Origin: Pteria penguin
Taxonomy: Eukaryota > Mollusca > Bivalvia > Pterioida > Pteriidae
Direction of reading: 5' to 3'
Assembly (NCBI GenBank): GCA_035048485.1
Contig: CM068583.1
Span: 66,277,306 to 66,341,305 of the forward strand
DNA length: 64,000 bases
This document shows, one piece after another, positions 1 to 13,700 of this stretch. Positions within the stretch are counted from its first letter, which is position 1, and each line of letters opens with the position of its first letter. A program made the position numbers and the translations under genes. Below the pieces are notes generated by a model, which was not told the DNA's origin, made no database searches, and saw only the letters and a program-made list of their open reading frames with translations.

Positions 1-195
1 CCGCCCTGGATCCACCCCTGACAGGTTTGGCTGAAAAACAACAAAACTTGTAGGTACCCTTAAGTACTTCATCCCTGTAAAGTTTTATCAAAATCCCTTC
101 CCTGGTTCTAGAGAAATCAAAAATGTGAAAAAAAGACGGAAGATAGACAATGCACTGCGACAACAGCTCATTTCTCAGAGGGGCTAAAAGCGGAC
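1..195 (+). mobile_element. Partial 3' end of the GCTCACTTGAGC-type element
   Basis: The text CCCTGGATCC, then a stretch on AAACTTGTAGG and AAGTACTTCAT, then a 'GTGAAAAA..GACGGAAG' tail and a worn hairpin ending GGGGCTAAAAG match in order the right third of the better copies at 16042-17560 and 54736-56662. The 5' part lies outside the window. Confidence 0.55.
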
Positions 196-239
196 ATTTT
201 GTTGATACGATAATCTTAGACTTAATTCTAAGAATAGTC

Positions 240-476
240 TTATTATTCGAAACAAATTAAATTGTTTGCATTGCATACAAATTTAGACCTTTGCAATGGG
301 CCCACTCGAAGCAATGAGGGATCTTTTTTACGTGCTACGCCTACCGTGACAAAGGACCTCGGTTTGTACGGTCTCATCCAAAAGACAGAACAACGGTGAG
401 CCCAGGGGGGAGTCGTACCCAAGACCTTTCAATCACAAGCTGAGCACCTTATCCACTAGGCCACACAGGCTTATAA
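240..476 (-). mobile_element. tRNA-derived SINE copy 1
   Basis: On the minus strand it begins with a tRNA-like head (GGCCTAGTGGATAAGG as A box, GGGTACGACTCC as a worn B box), followed by a conserved body TTTTGGATGAGACCGT, ACGTAAAAAAGATCCCTCA. The same body and order recur at 11429-11699, which fixes it as a repeat family. The body is of the type shared by widespread metazoan SINE superfamilies; I cannot name the subfamily without a library search. Confidence 0.7.
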
Positions 477-1472
477 GAGAATGAATAATATCTAAATGTC
501 TATGGTGATAACCCCCAAAGGATTTCTATTTCGCCTAGTTATTGTGGTATAACAGTATCAACTTTCTACGGCAAGAGCGAAAACACATGTATACACAAGT
601 AAATTAATACATTGTATATTGTTCTTTGTTTTCATGCCAAAAGTAGATGACTACAGAGTCTTGATATCAATATTGTTATTTTGCCTATAATAGACATTTC
701 CAAAACTTCTTACCTTGATCACTCCATTGGAAGTCATAGACAAAAGTCAACAGGATCTATGGTAAGGAATCTATTTTACATATGGATAAGTAAAACCAAT
801 GTAGTTTTAATTAATCCAGATCGTAGGACATAAATCATGAACTTCAAAACTTCTTAATCTGACAGTCAGACAGACAAGGTGATTCCCATATGTCTGGTCA
901 AACTGTATTTATTGTCATGAATTTCTTTGGTTTCTGAAAATGAATGAAAGTTTTTCCCATACATGTACTTAGGAATTTCAATGAACAAATTAAATACATG
1001 TATATGATACAAAAATCTATTTTATTGCAATCTACACAGAACATTGTCCTTACTTACAGATGCAGCCTTATATAATACAACAGGAATGAAGGAGCAGTCA
1101 AACAGAATCATGAACATGTACAATGTACTGGTGTGAGGTCTCTAACAAGAAATATAGTATACACAAAAAAATAAATTAAGTTGTAATATACAGCAATGAT
1201 GGGAAATGCATGGTTCTTTGCTATACAACTGTAATGGATTAAAAATACCGGTAACATCATATTTACCTACATTATACTCTGACTTATTCCATGCTGAATT
1301 TCATAAAATAACTAGGCTATGAGATGATAATCTCTAAAAGAATATAATAAACCTACAACTTACTGTTTTCTTACCAGGTGTCGCTTTGGCACTTATATTG
1401 TTTGATTTTAATGAACAGCATTGGGCCAAGCTATGACTAAATTCTACATTTGTTTTATAACAGTATTATTGG
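477..1472. other. 3' flank of hinderin, no other gene seen
   Basis: AT-rich sequence with no repeat or coding signal that I can support, apart from the two candidate poly(A) hexamers on the minus strand. At least the part adjoining 1472 should be hinderin 3' UTR. Confidence 0.4.
908..1026 (-). promoter_or_regulatory. Candidate poly(A) signals for hinderin
   Basis: On the minus strand AATAAA occurs at 1021-1026 and again at 908-913, about 450 and 560 bp past the hinderin stop. Either would give a normal-length 3' UTR. AATAAA is common in AT-rich DNA, so this is only a candidate pair. Confidence 0.25.
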
Positions 1473-1749
1473 CTATGAAAAGAAAATGTCATCCAGAATT
1501 TCACTTTCCTCAGCTGTTTCTTCTGCTTCATTTTCGTCAAACCTGTCTTTGGACCTTTCCAGTCCATACATAACTGAACCTCTTTCTGGAGTTGTAGAAT
1601 AGATTGTAGCAGTACCGCCTACACGAGCTGGACTGAATCCTGACAATGGTGGAGAATCTGGACTGATTTTAGTTCTATAGGGACTTCCTTTCCAAGAAGG
1701 ACTCTCCTCTAAAGAGTTAACAATTTCCACTACAGACAAAGTTTTGTCC
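1473..1749 (-). CDS. KIAA1328: Hinderin terminal exon and stop
   Basis: Acceptor TTTTCACATATATACAG, stop TAG at 1473-1475. It reads DKTLSVVEIVNSLEESPSWK, then a Pro/Ser-rich region (ISPDSPPLSGFSPAR), and ends ETAEESEILDDIFFS. The acidic end followed by ILDDIFF closely resembles the vertebrate hinderin C-terminus, so the stop is the true end of the protein. Most of the exon outside the first and last blocks appears disordered. Confidence 0.85.
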
Positions 1750-4700
1750 CTGTATATATGTGAAAATAATAAAACATCATTAGTATAGTTTAGCAATATC
1801 ATGCAATTCACAACTAATGGCAAAATATTATAAATGTTTGATATTGTTTAATCAATCAAGAAATTACCAAGGATTCTCTACCGTTACTATATTACTTTAT
1901 CTTCTTTATCTCAGTTACCCTCAATTACTTTGTATACATAACAATACTGGCACACATTGTAATGAAATCAGTTATCTTCCCATGTTTATTTATAAAGACT
2001 GTGAAAGTGGAAAAGTTGTGCAAAAAATGTTAATTCAATTTAACATATTCTTATTTTTATGAACAATTGATCAAATTGAGACACAATCATTAAAATAGAA
2101 CTAACCTTTCTATACCACATGACATGCAGAAAGAAAGGTTCTTATCGAAGGTAGATAAATCACCTTACTGAATCCTCGAAGTCTTATAGTTAAAAGTGTG
2201 TGTGTGTGTGTATGTGAGTGTTTGTGTGGTGGCAAGGGGGAGTAATCATGTTGATTAGGGCACTTTATCAGTACTTTATCAATATTGTGTAATTCTACTA
2301 AAATATGAACTGGGCATAAGCTTTACGCAAGAAATTAAACTGTAATGGACCAAAATACAGTCCTGAGAGAATGGGTATCAGTTTTATGTGGATAAACTGC
2401 AATGAACAAATGTCAATTCCTGGGAGAATGGGTATCAGCTTTATGTGGTTAAACTGCAATGAACAAATGTCCATTCCTGGGAGAATGGGTGTCAAGTTTA
2501 TGTCAGAAGTTTAACTGCAATCGACTAATGTATAGTCCAGAAGAATTCTGATTCTCTCAAACAAGAGCAATGCCTAATGTTGCATAATACGCCTGCACTT
2601 AAATTAAAGCAGGAAACATAAGCACTGTGACCTTGACCTTGCAGATTTGACTTTAGTCCAATGTCATAACACACCCTTGGGTCCTGGGAAACAATTCTGT
2701 GAAATATTACTCTAATCCATGCATGTATCAAAAAGTACTGTGACCTTGACCTTGCACATATGACTTAGTTCAAGGTCATGTCATAGCCTTGGTTCCTGGG
2801 CAACAGTTCTGCAAAATATGATTCAAAGCCATGCAAAGGGTAAAAAGTTATGGCTTGGACAAAGATTTAACCGTCATACGCACTGTTACCTTGACATTGC
2901 AGACATAACATTGGTTCCAAGTCATGACACACCCTTGATCCATGAGCAAAAAATTTACGATAGAGGTAAAAAGTTATGGCCCAAACAAGAATTTGACTGA
3001 CATAAGGACTGTGACCTTGACCTTGCAGATATCACCCTGAAAATCAATAGGCATCGTCTTCCTGTCATAAGAAATAAGTGCACAAAGTTTTAAAGTTCTA
3101 GCATTAAAATTTTGGTTGGTCTGTATTTTGTCTGTAATGTACATTCTCAAAAATTTGCTATTTTTGTCCTAAAAATGTCCTTTACCTTTAACCATGATAA
3201 TGAAAATCGATAGGCTGTGTCTTCATGTCATAAGAAACAAGCATTCTGAAAGTATTGCTTAGGCAATACTAAGTCCCCTACCGGCAAATGGAAAACTAAG
3301 ACCCCCAAAACACACACACCTACACACACACACACACACCCTCACACTCTTTCAGGCTTCCAGCAAGTTAAGTATTTGATCACAACCTTTGATGATGATG
3401 AAAACTAGAACTGTCTCGAACTTGATCTGTAACTCATGGTGGTATACTCACACCAAAAATTGGATGAATATCTACAAGCGTTTAGAAGAAAAGTCAGGAA
3501 AACTGCTATTTTAAAGAAATTTTCTAATTCCAAGGGCCGTAATTCCGTAAAAAATCAGTGGACCAAAACGGAACTTGAACTTGATCTGTAACTCATGGTG
3601 GTAGACTTACATACCAAAAATTGGATGAATATCTACAAGCTTTTAGAAAAAAAGTGCGAAAACTGCCATTTTAAAGAATTTTTCTTATTCCAAGGGCCGT
3701 AATTCCGTCAAAAACTAGTGGACCGTAACGAAACTCGAACTTGATCTGTAACTCATGGTGGTAGACTCACACACCAAAAATTGGATGAATATCTACAAGC
3801 GTTTAGAAAAAAAGTCTGGAAAACTGCCATTTTAAAGAAATTTTCTTATTCCAAGGGCCGTAATTCCGTCAAAAATCAGTGGACCGAAACGAAACTCGAA
3901 CTTGATCTGTAACTCATGGTGGTAGACTCACACACCAAAAATTGGATGAATATCTACAAGCGTTTAGAAAAAAAGTCCGGAAAACTGCTATTTTAAAGAA
4001 ATTTTCTTATTCCAAGGGCCGTAATTCCGTCAAAAATCAGTGGACCGAAACGAAACTCGAACTTGATCTGTAACTCATGGTGGTAGACTCACACACCAAA
4101 AATTGGATGAATATCTACAAGCGTTCAGAAAAAAAGTCCGGAAAACTGTCATTTTAAAGAAATTTTCTTATTCCAAGGGCCGTAATTCTGTCAAAAATCA
4201 GTGGACCGAAACGAAACTCGAACTTGATCTGTAACTCATGGTGGTAGACTCACACACCAAAAATTGGATGAATATCTACAAGCGTTTAGAAAAAAGTCCG
4301 GAAAACGTGAGTGTGACTGACGGACTGACGGACAGACGGACGGAGTGCAAACCTATAGTCCCCTTTGGCGATGCCGGTAGGGGACTAATAAGGGTAAAAA
4401 GTCTGAAAGTTCTAGCCTAATCAGTATAGCCTGTATCTTAATTACAAGGTGCTAACAGACCCACAACGCCATACCATAAAATGTCCATCTACAACGGGCA
4501 TATAAAAACCAAAATCAACCTTCACAGCTAGAAAAATGATTTGACACTGAATTCTTTTGGTATCTTGGGTAGGAGTAAACCTAACCCTGGAGTCCTCGGT
4601 ACATTGTTCTTTGATCTTTGTCTGTTTGACTGAAATGGAAGGTTATTCTGCCTTGAATCCTCTGAGAAATCTGTCATTCTCAGTGACTGTGGTGACCTGC

Positions 4701-7700
4701 AAATTAAATTGTAACAAGATGTGTTTGTGAACCACTAAGACTCTCAATAACAATAATTCCTCTAAAAAAGATAAAATTCATGGAAGAGTAGCTGACTGGA
4801 AAGAAAGATGGACAAACTGATTGATTTCTATTTTTAAATTTTGTGATGGAAACTTTATACTGATAGTGTGTCTTATGGGAATGAGACAGGGAAAGAAATG
4901 TTGATGGTTGTAAACAGAAACTAAACCCAATACTTTGCCATGATGTTTTCTTTTTTCAAGCAAATGGTAATCAAAACACACATGATTATGTCAGTGAATT
5001 CCTGGGAGTGACTAACAAATCAGAGCTTTGTAAAATATAAAACGCTGGTAACTGGCTTTGTGAACATTTGAATAACAATGCCTTGTAGAATTTCATATGT
5101 ACATTATGCTGAGTATTTATAGTTTCCAATATGCTAGATTCTGAAAAGATTCTTAAAATTTCCCTGCTACTGCACATCACATTTTACATGTACATGTATT
5201 GCATTTTACAACTGAACTTTATGATTGAGCTTACTGTGGTTTTTTATGGGCAGCTGATGTGGAAATGTTTTGCAGGTCTGCAGATAAAGTGTCCAATCCT
5301 TGGACATGAGACACACTAGTGGCCACATCTGTATAACTAGGACCCTGTCCAGAAGGAGTATGAGCAGAGTCCAGTCTTATGGGAGAGGTAGCCATGGAGT
5401 GATATGGAGGACGGACAGTAGGTATTGGTGAGGTGGCTGTTGTTGCGTAGTCCTTTCTGTCTCCTGAAATGAAGAAGATTCTTTCAACATATCTATTTAC
5501 AAGCTTTGCCAAACAATTAAACAAGAAACCTCTATAGACAGTATGGCAAGACTGCAAAGCTGGATTAAGAAATCTAAAAAAAGTCATGTCACCATGAAAT
5601 GAAGGTCAGAGCTTATTAAACCTGAAATCAAAGTACATATCAGAGTCATCTCATATGCGAAGTAACAAGTCTGTAGAAAAACCACTCAACAGTGAAAAAG
5701 GGAGATAACACTAACCGTGTTAAATCTGTAATCAAAAGATGTTCACATTATGATATTTGTGCTTCAATCAAAAACTTACAAGAATGCTGACCAACAGATG
5801 AACAGATAGATAGGCAGACAGAGAGACTGACAGATGAACAGTCATTACCAGTCTATAGACTAAAACAGCATTGCAATTCAAACAAATATGTTAAAAACTA
5901 GAGGCTCAGAGGGTTGAGTCTGTATCTCTCATTCTCACTAGGCCTTAGACAAGTATCTCTCACTCTCACTAGACCTTAGATCACAGTCTCTCTTATCTCT
6001 CACTCTGACTTGACCTTAGACAACAGTCTCTCTTATCTCTCACTCTCACTAGACCTTAGATCACAGTCTATCTTATCTCTCACTCTCACTAGACCTTAGA
6101 TCACAGTCTCTCTTATCTCTTATTCTTACTAGATCTTAGACAACAGTCTCTCTTATCTCTCACTCTCACTAGACCTTAGATCACAGTCTCTCTTATCTCT
6201 CACTCTCACTAGACCTTAGACAACAGTCTCTCTTATCTCTCACTCTCACTAGACCTTAGATAACAGTCTCTCTTATCTCTTATTCTCACTAGATCTTAGA
6301 CTAGAGTCTCTCTTATCTCTCACTCTCACTAGACCTTAGATCACAGTCTCTCTTATCTCTTATTCTTACTAGATCTTAGACAAGAGTCTCTCTTATCTCT
6401 CACTCTCACTAGACCTTAGATCACAGTCTCTCTTATCTCTTATTCTCACTAGATCTAAGACAAGAGTCTCTCTTATTTTTCACTCTCACTCAACCTTACA
6501 CCAGTCCTTTTATCTCTCCCTCTCACTTAAATTCAGACAACAGTCTCTCTAATCTCTCATGCGACTTTACACCACAGTCTCTTATCTCTCATTGACTACA
6601 CATCATAATCTCTCACTCTCACATCACCTTACACCACAATCTTTCTTAACTCTCACTCTCACTTGACCTTACACCACGGTCTCTCTTATCTCTCACACAT
6701 ACTTGACCTCAGATCATGTATGTCTAACTCTTACTTTCATTTGACCTTAGATCACGGTTTCTATTATCTCTTACTCTCATACTTTCACTTGACCTTAGAT
6801 TACAGTCTCTCTTATCTCTCACTCTCACTTGATCTTAGTCTCTCTTATCTCTCACACACACTAGACCTTAGACCACAGTCTCTCTCATCTTTCACTCTCA
6901 CTAAACCTTACACCAGTCTTTTTTATCTCTCACTTGAATTTTGACCACAGTCTCTTTAATTTCTCAATCAACCTTACACCACAGTCTCTCTTATCTTTTT
7001 ACTCTCACTTGACCTTAAACCAAAGTCTCTCACTTGACCATAGACCTCAATCTCTCTTATCTTTCATTCTCACTAGGCCTTAGACCTCTATCTCTCTTAT
7101 CTTTCACTCCCACTAGGCCTTAGACCACAGTCTCTCTTATCTTTCACCCTCACTAGGCCTTAGACCACAGTCTCTTATTTCTCACTCACTCTCACTTGAC
7201 CCTAGATCACAGTCTTTCATATGAACCTTAGACAACAGTCTCACTTGACCTCATACTACAGTATTTCTTATCTCTCACTCTCACTTGACCTTAGACCACA
7301 GTCTCTCGTATTTCTCAGTCTCACTTGACCTTAGACCACAGCCTCTCTTAACTTTCACTCTCACATGACCTAACACCACAATCTCTCACTCTTACTTGAC
7401 TTACACCACAATCTCTCTTATCTCTCACCCTAACTTGACCTTAGATCAAAGTCTTTAATATCCTACTCTCATACTCTCACTTCGGGGCATAAAAGAAACT
7501 CAAATTTGCCTATTTTTCTAATCTGAGCACCTGGAGCACACAAGATTCAGAAACAGAAAATTTCAGAATATTCTCTAACAAAAAAATCCTTTTCAAAATC
7601 TTGATTTCAGAAGAGAGCCAAAAACAACATCCCATCATTCTACAATACTCATACATTAAAAAACACAAAAACAAAAAAAAGACATGAAAATTTCCAAAAC

Positions 7701-10700
7701 ATGTCAAAAACTTTCAAAATTTGATTTCAAAATGGAACAAAAAACCACACCACTTTTTAGGACACCTTTCTAGATTCTTTAGGTGAGATCAGTTTGTTCA
7801 TATATTGTATGCAGCTAGTTTGAAGAAGAAATTTATCAAAGGAGTACAACCTGCCCTGGATCCATGTCTAAACACATTTAGCTGAAAACAATAACACTTG
7901 CAGGGAACATCAAGTACTTCTTCCCTTATAGTGAAACCCTGAGTACTCCATACCTTCCAAGCTTTATCAAGTTCTTTCAATAAGTTCTGAAGGAAAAGTC
8001 CATCAAAGGTTATCATTATATACTAAAAGTATATCCGCCTTTTTCTTTTGAACTTTAAGAATTGCAAGATATCCTACATGTTATCTTTTTGTATTTCACT
8101 TCTTTCAAATAACTCTTATTGCAATAAAATAAGATAAAATACACAAAATAAATGTAGTATAAAATAGAGCTGTCCTAATGGGACCAATACCCCCCTCGGC
8201 AACGAAATTGATGCATGCAATAATTCATCCTTTTATGAAAAGACAGTAGAGTGGTCAACATAGCTTGATAGGAAGGTGAAGCTGAAGCTGGGCAAGAAGT
8301 CCATGGATATATCATATGATACTTGTAGTAAGCAAGGAATAACCCTAGAGACCACAGACTTTTACCATACAACTTCTTTTGTCATGAGGAATAAAAAAAT
8401 ACATGATTAGTGGTGAGGATCTGGACCAGATTTGAAATAATTGAAGATTTCTAAAATGAGGAAGGTGGGGAAGGACCCTGGGGACAACAGGGACCTGCAG
8501 TTATGCATTTTGAGTGAGTCTTTATGGTAAGAAATATCACTAATAAAGTCATTATAACTCACTAAAAACTCACAACAAGTCGCAAGTTTAATCGAAACAT
8601 CATTATGTGATAACTTCATAATTACATAATTATATTTGGATGAAACTTGCAGCTCTTGTTGCTCTTGTCAAACATTTCCTAATAGCCAATGAAGAGATCT
8701 TTATGAAACTTATTAGGGATGAAAAACTCAAAGTCCCCTACAAGTTTTGTTATTTTTAGACAGGACTGTCAACAAATGGATTCAGGACTGGGCAACATAG
8801 ACCCAGGAGGGGTCTGAACTTCTCAGACAGACTGCATAGGTCAACAAACCAAATGCAGCAGAGTGATCTAGAAGGACGTCTTAAGAAGTGTTGATGATTT
8901 TGGTTCAGTTCCCATTTTAAGGTCTAAAGGTGTTTTTGACATTGTTTGGGGATTTTGTCGTTGTTGAACATTTCTAGGTAGTTGTCATTTTCACACATTT
9001 CTAGTTCATTTCTTTGACCTTCTTGTGGTAGATTGCTTATAATCCATTATTTATCTTATCTGAGCATTCTGCAGGAGTTTCATGAAAAACAGCTGACGTT
9101 TATTAAAGTTATCGCGTTCCATAGCATCATATCATAAGTAAAATAAAGTCCAAGTCCCATAACTCCTTAACGAAAAAAATAATATTTGCTCAAAATCATA
9201 ACGTGGTTTCTGCTACACTATTTAAGCATTCTGTATGAGTTTCATGAAAAACAGCTGACATATACTAAAGTAATTGCATTCCATAGAATCTTATCATAGC
9301 AAAAATAAAATCAAATTCCTGTAACTCCAGAACAACAAAACGGAATTCGCCCAAAATTGAAAGGCAGCATACTTAAGTTATTGCGTTCCATAGCATCTTA
9401 CCATGTCAAAAATAAAATCCAAGTCCTATAACTCTATAACGACAAAACAGATTTTGCTCTAAATAAAAAAGGCAACTTCCCCTACACTGTTTAAGCATTC
9501 TGTAGGAGTTTCATGGAAAACAGCTGATGTTTACTCAGTTTATCATGTTCCATAGCGGAAGGATGGACAGACGAACAGACGGACATCACCACACCATAAT
9601 ACATCCCGTTTTTTGATAAACGTATAAAAATGTGAAAGTTTGAGGATGAGGATAGACAGATGGCACACTGTGACAATAGGTGACAATAAGGGAGCTGAAC
9701 ATTTATTGATTACCTTTATTTTTGTGTTGCATTCCCTGAGATTCATGTAGATTATCATCATCATCACTTACAGGTTTGAATTCATCATCACTTAAATTTT
9801 TATCAAAATTCAATCTTTCCACTTTTCCATGGAAAACACTTCCATCATCTTCGTCTTTCGCATTGTCACTATCTTTCTGAAAATGGCTATTCTGTTCAAA
9901 ATTATCCAATCTAGCTTTCTGAGATTCTTGCTTCTTTTGTAATTGATTTTGTTTATTTCTTAATGCATTTTCTTGCTGAATTAAAATCTGCTTTAATTTT
10001 TCTTGTTCCTTCAGTAAAATTTCACGCTGCTTCAGAAGCTCTTTTTTTCTTTCAGCGGAGTTCAATTTTTTATACTTCACTACATACTCTTGATCACCAA
10101 CAGAACCTCCTGAGTCAATATTTGGGGAATGTTTCTGAAGATCTATGTCATTAAATTCCAGTTTTTCTTTGAATCCCACCCTTGAAGTACCTCTGCCCCT
10201 TGGAGAAGAGTCCTGCATGGAAGACCTGGGGCTTGGATCAGGTTCTAATGGTTGAAACTCATTAAGTTCTCTCTGAATATCCAGACTTTTCTGTGTGCTT
10301 GACATAATAGGTTCCCTAAAGGGTCTTAATATTGGCACCCTATCATCGTATAAAACATGATCTCGAGGTGTCGATGTCTCTGCAACAATAGTACTCAATC
10401 CTTCTGGACAGCTATATTTTGTCTGAGCTATTTCCTTATCTATCATTGATGTATATGGTCTTTGAACATTTTTTCTGGCTTTTTCTAACTCTTCAAAAAA
10501 AATCTAATACATTAATAACCCTTGAAATTGATATTTTCAAGTAAGTATTACCTGATAAAAATGCATGGAAATTACAAGGGTCTTTCTTAGGTCCTGATAT
10601 TGAATGTGTTTTAATATCATTCAAATCTCTCTAGGACAACTCAAGTCCTTGTGAAGCATTGACGATATATGTGTAAATAAAGGTTATTATTAACAAAAGT

Positions 10701-13700
10701 TTAAGAGTATTTTTAGTACACATGTATAATATAAACCTCTCAAAGCAAACTTGGAATATCCCAAAACATAGAAAGTGCTGACAGAAAACCTTTAATTGGC
10801 ACATAACTCACTCATAAGGTCAATGATCTTAGTGTCAATTGAAAGGGCTTCATTAGTGAAGTACATATGCCAAATATGGTTCAAAAGATATGCGCAAGAT
10901 TAAAGTTACTGACAAACAGACAAACAAAAACAATATACTTTTTACCATTCAATCCGGAGGCATAAATAATTTGTTAGCAAATCAAAGATTAGACAATCTT
11001 TGCTTGAGTGTCTGGATATCATTATTTCCCTTCTAAAGTTAACAAAGTAGGGTATTACTGGTTGTCTACTTTAATAACCTTTGTACTAAAATTCTTTAAG
11101 TAAACAATTCTTAGACTACAAGGAATTAAATGTACCCGTTTTACTGTGCAACTATACCTGATACTTTTTGTGATTTTCTCTCTTGATATATATTCTCTTT
11201 ATTTTGTTCTTGTCGCAGTCTTGGTGTTCTTGTCTCAAGGTCATCATGCATAGCAACATCAAGGGAATGCACTCTAGGCTGCTCCTAACAAATGCAAGTA
11301 ATCATGGTAGGTATGGCTATCAAAAAACATGAGGCTTAAACCTCCCAGATATCTCCTCTCATGAGAGGCTTAAACTTTATAGGTCTTCTGTGGTACATTT
11401 GAGTGAGTGCCACAGTGATTTGGCAACAGATTGATTGATTTTTGTTTTACGTCACACCACCAATATTTCATGTGTATGGTGACGGCATCTGCCTGATGCG
11501 GGCATACAAATTTTGACCTTTGCAACAGACCCATCCGAATCAGTGAGGGATCTTTTAACGTGCCATGCATACCACGACACAGGGCCTCGCTTTTTCCAGT
11601 CTCATCCGAAAGACAGGACACCAGCATGACCAGAGCTGGACTTGAACCCCAGCCTCCCAATCAGGAGGCGAGAGCTATACCACTAGGCCATACTGGTTTG
11701 ATTTGGCATCAGCTATTAATAGAAGGTCTCATATATTTCATAATAATAAATACGATTTATAACCCAAATGAAAAGCAGCAAAAATCTTTCTTACATGAAA
11801 TAACAAATTACATCTTGCCATTGAGTCTGAACCGAAAGGAAACAAAACAAATTGAAACAAATCCAAAAACAAAACAAATCGAAACGAAATCATGTAAAAA
11901 GGAAACGAATTGAAATGAAAATAAACTATCAGATTTTAATGACTCAGTGTTTAAAGCTTTTAATTGACAGGGTAACCCTTGCGGAAGGGTCCCTACCTTG
12001 CCCATTTTGTCCCTCCTTCTGCCCTTGCCATCCTGCTCCCACCTCTTGTCCCCCTCTTTCTCTCTTGAGGCTCAATCTCTTTCTCCCTGCACCCACAGCA
12101 TCAATTTCTTCCTCATCTCTCATTTCTCAAGAGCTCATAATTTCCCTCCCCTTAACTTCTTTTTCTTTGTTGGTACTCTCACCTTCCTTTTCTCACAAGA
12201 GACTTGCAGTTTTTATCATTTCTCTCCCCCCCCCCCCCAAAAAAAAAAAATTGCCTATCTCCCTATCCTCTATCTCTTTGCTCCAACACTTTTATTTGTT
12301 TCCTTTATCCTGTTCACCACTTGTCTATCTAAAAATAAACAAATTTTCAATGTGTGCCAACATCTTTTCTGCTTTAGCACATGTTTTATGGGCAGGGTCA
12401 TTGTTGATTTAAAAAGGGAGAACAAAATTTTTAGACAAAGTTAAAACATATTTCACATTTTGCATACTCTCCCTTCTATTACCAACCTCTTTCCCTTAAC
12501 TCAAATATATAGATTTACAGTAAGGCTGGGGTGAGATACAACTGTAACAAATTAAATTGCTTCAATTTGAATTGGTTTTTTATGCCCTGGTCTAAAAGAT
12601 CCGGAGGCATAAGGAGTATGGATAGTCAGTCTGCCATCTATGATTCCTTCCCCATTTCAAAGATATTAAACAAAGTTTAACCAGAACTGCCAATTCATCT
12701 CAGGGTCATTCAAAATTCAGTAGAATCATGTGACCAGCAATACATGACATCAAATTACTATAGGTCTGTCTCATTCGATATCAAGCAAACAACACGTGAC
12801 ATGTTAACCTGCTTTACTAGACTATAAAAAGTGTTTACCCGGTCAGAAGTCTCCTGGATATAGTCTGTATCATGTTAACCTGCTTTACTACAGACTATAA
12901 GAAGTGTTTACCCAGTCAGAAGTCTCCTGGATATAGCCTGTATCATGTTAACCTGCTTTATTACAGACTATAAGAAGTGTTTACCCAGTCAGAAGTCTGC
13001 TGGATATAGCCTGTATCATGTTAACCTGCTTTACTACAGACTATAAGAAGTGTTTACCCAGTCAGAAGTCTCCTGGATATAGCTTGGATCATGTTAACCT
13101 GCTTTATTACAGACTATAAGAAGTGTTTACCCAGTCAGAAGTCTCCTGGATATAGCCTGTATCATGTTAACCTGCTTTATTACAGACTATAAGAAGTGTT
13201 TACCCAGTCAGAAGTCTCCTGGATATAGCCTGTATCATGTTAACCTGCTTTATTACAGACTATAAGAAGTGTTTACCCAGTCAGAAGTCTGCTGGATATA
13301 GCCTGTATCAAGTTAACCTGCTTTACTACAGACTATAAGAAGTGTTTACCCAGTCAGAAGTCTCCTCAATATAGCCTGTATCATGTTAACCTGCTTTACT
13401 ACAGACTATAAGAAGTGTTTACCCAGTCAGAAGTCTCCTCAATATAGCCTGTATCATGTTAACCTGCTTTACTACAGACTATAAGAAGTGTTTACCCAGT
13501 CAGAAGTCTCCTCAATATAGCCTGTATCAAGTTAACCTGCTTTACTACAGACTATAAGAAGTGTTTACCCAGTCAGAAGTCTCCTGGATATAGCTTGGAT
13601 CATGTTAACCTGCTTTATTACAGACTATAAGAAGTGTTTACCCAGTCAGAAGTCTCCTGGATATAGCCTGTATCATGTTAACCTGCTTTATTACAGACTA

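Noticed and set aside
6663..6944. Leu/Ser/Tyr-rich ORF
   Set aside because: A by-product of the 40-bp pyrimidine array.
11370..12444. ORFs at 11370-11660, 11560-11913, 11852-12444
   Set aside because: They overlap the SINE and the following simple, pyrimidine-rich sequence; composition is that of the repeats.
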